Positions 6,809 to 6,810 of a DNA stretch of 6,810 nucleotides are shown in pieces. Under the pieces are notes generated by a model that ran no database searches, had not been told where the DNA came from, and saw only the letters and a list, made by a program, of their open reading frames with translations. Numbering within the stretch: the first letter of the stretch is position 1; each line of letters opens with the position of its first letter. A program made the position numbers and the translations under genes. The DNA comes from Candidatus Aminicenantota bacterium (lineage in GTDB: Bacteria; Acidobacteriota; Aminicenantia; UBA2199): contig CP070627.1 of NCBI GenBank assembly GCA_020355945.1, forward strand, positions 1,674,223-1,681,032. The letters run 5' to 3'.

Positions 6809-6810
6809 CC

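Overview
The window carries six protein genes and two tRNA genes, with repeat-rich intergenic DNA between and around them. It reads like ordinary chromosome of a free-living bacterium, probably an anaerobe: there is a COG1313-type radical SAM protein, a sodium/proton antiporter of the NhaC family, and a small cysteine-rich protein of a family (DUF6485) that I associate mainly with anaerobes. Base composition is moderate. Promoters look like ordinary sigma-70 sites, and the tRNAs do not encode CCA. Short dispersed intergenic repeats (a TGCCTyCGGC motif, ATTACCCC and GCGCATG tandems) recall uncultured Aminicenantes-like or deltaproteobacterial genomes. That placement is inference from style only.

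Layout from left to right: a strong hairpin from an upstream unit; nhaC (+); then on the minus strand a 63-residue DUF6485 protein with its own promoter and an unusually good palindromic operator, and a DMT/EamA transporter with a near-consensus promoter. Next comes a minus-strand tRNA-Lys/tRNA-Glu pair with its own promoter. A repeat-bearing spacer (a 9-bp-arm palindrome, four ATTACCCC units and 81 nt without any G) leads to a plus-strand pair: a stand-alone acyl-CoA/acyl-ACP synthetase resembling the ligase half of Aas, and a 114-residue AraC-type DNA-binding domain protein. A convergent minus-strand gene encodes a PflX-like radical SAM protein with a twin-arginine N-terminus. The right edge is tandem-repeat and hairpin DNA.

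The genes do not form one pathway. The only plausible functional pairing is the synthetase with the small AraC-like regulator, based on adjacency alone. I see no CRISPR array, insertion sequence, phage or clear defence system. The points most worth following are the palindrome over the DUF6485 promoter, the cysteine-rich protein itself, the Tat-like leader on a radical SAM protein, and the single-domain AraC regulator.
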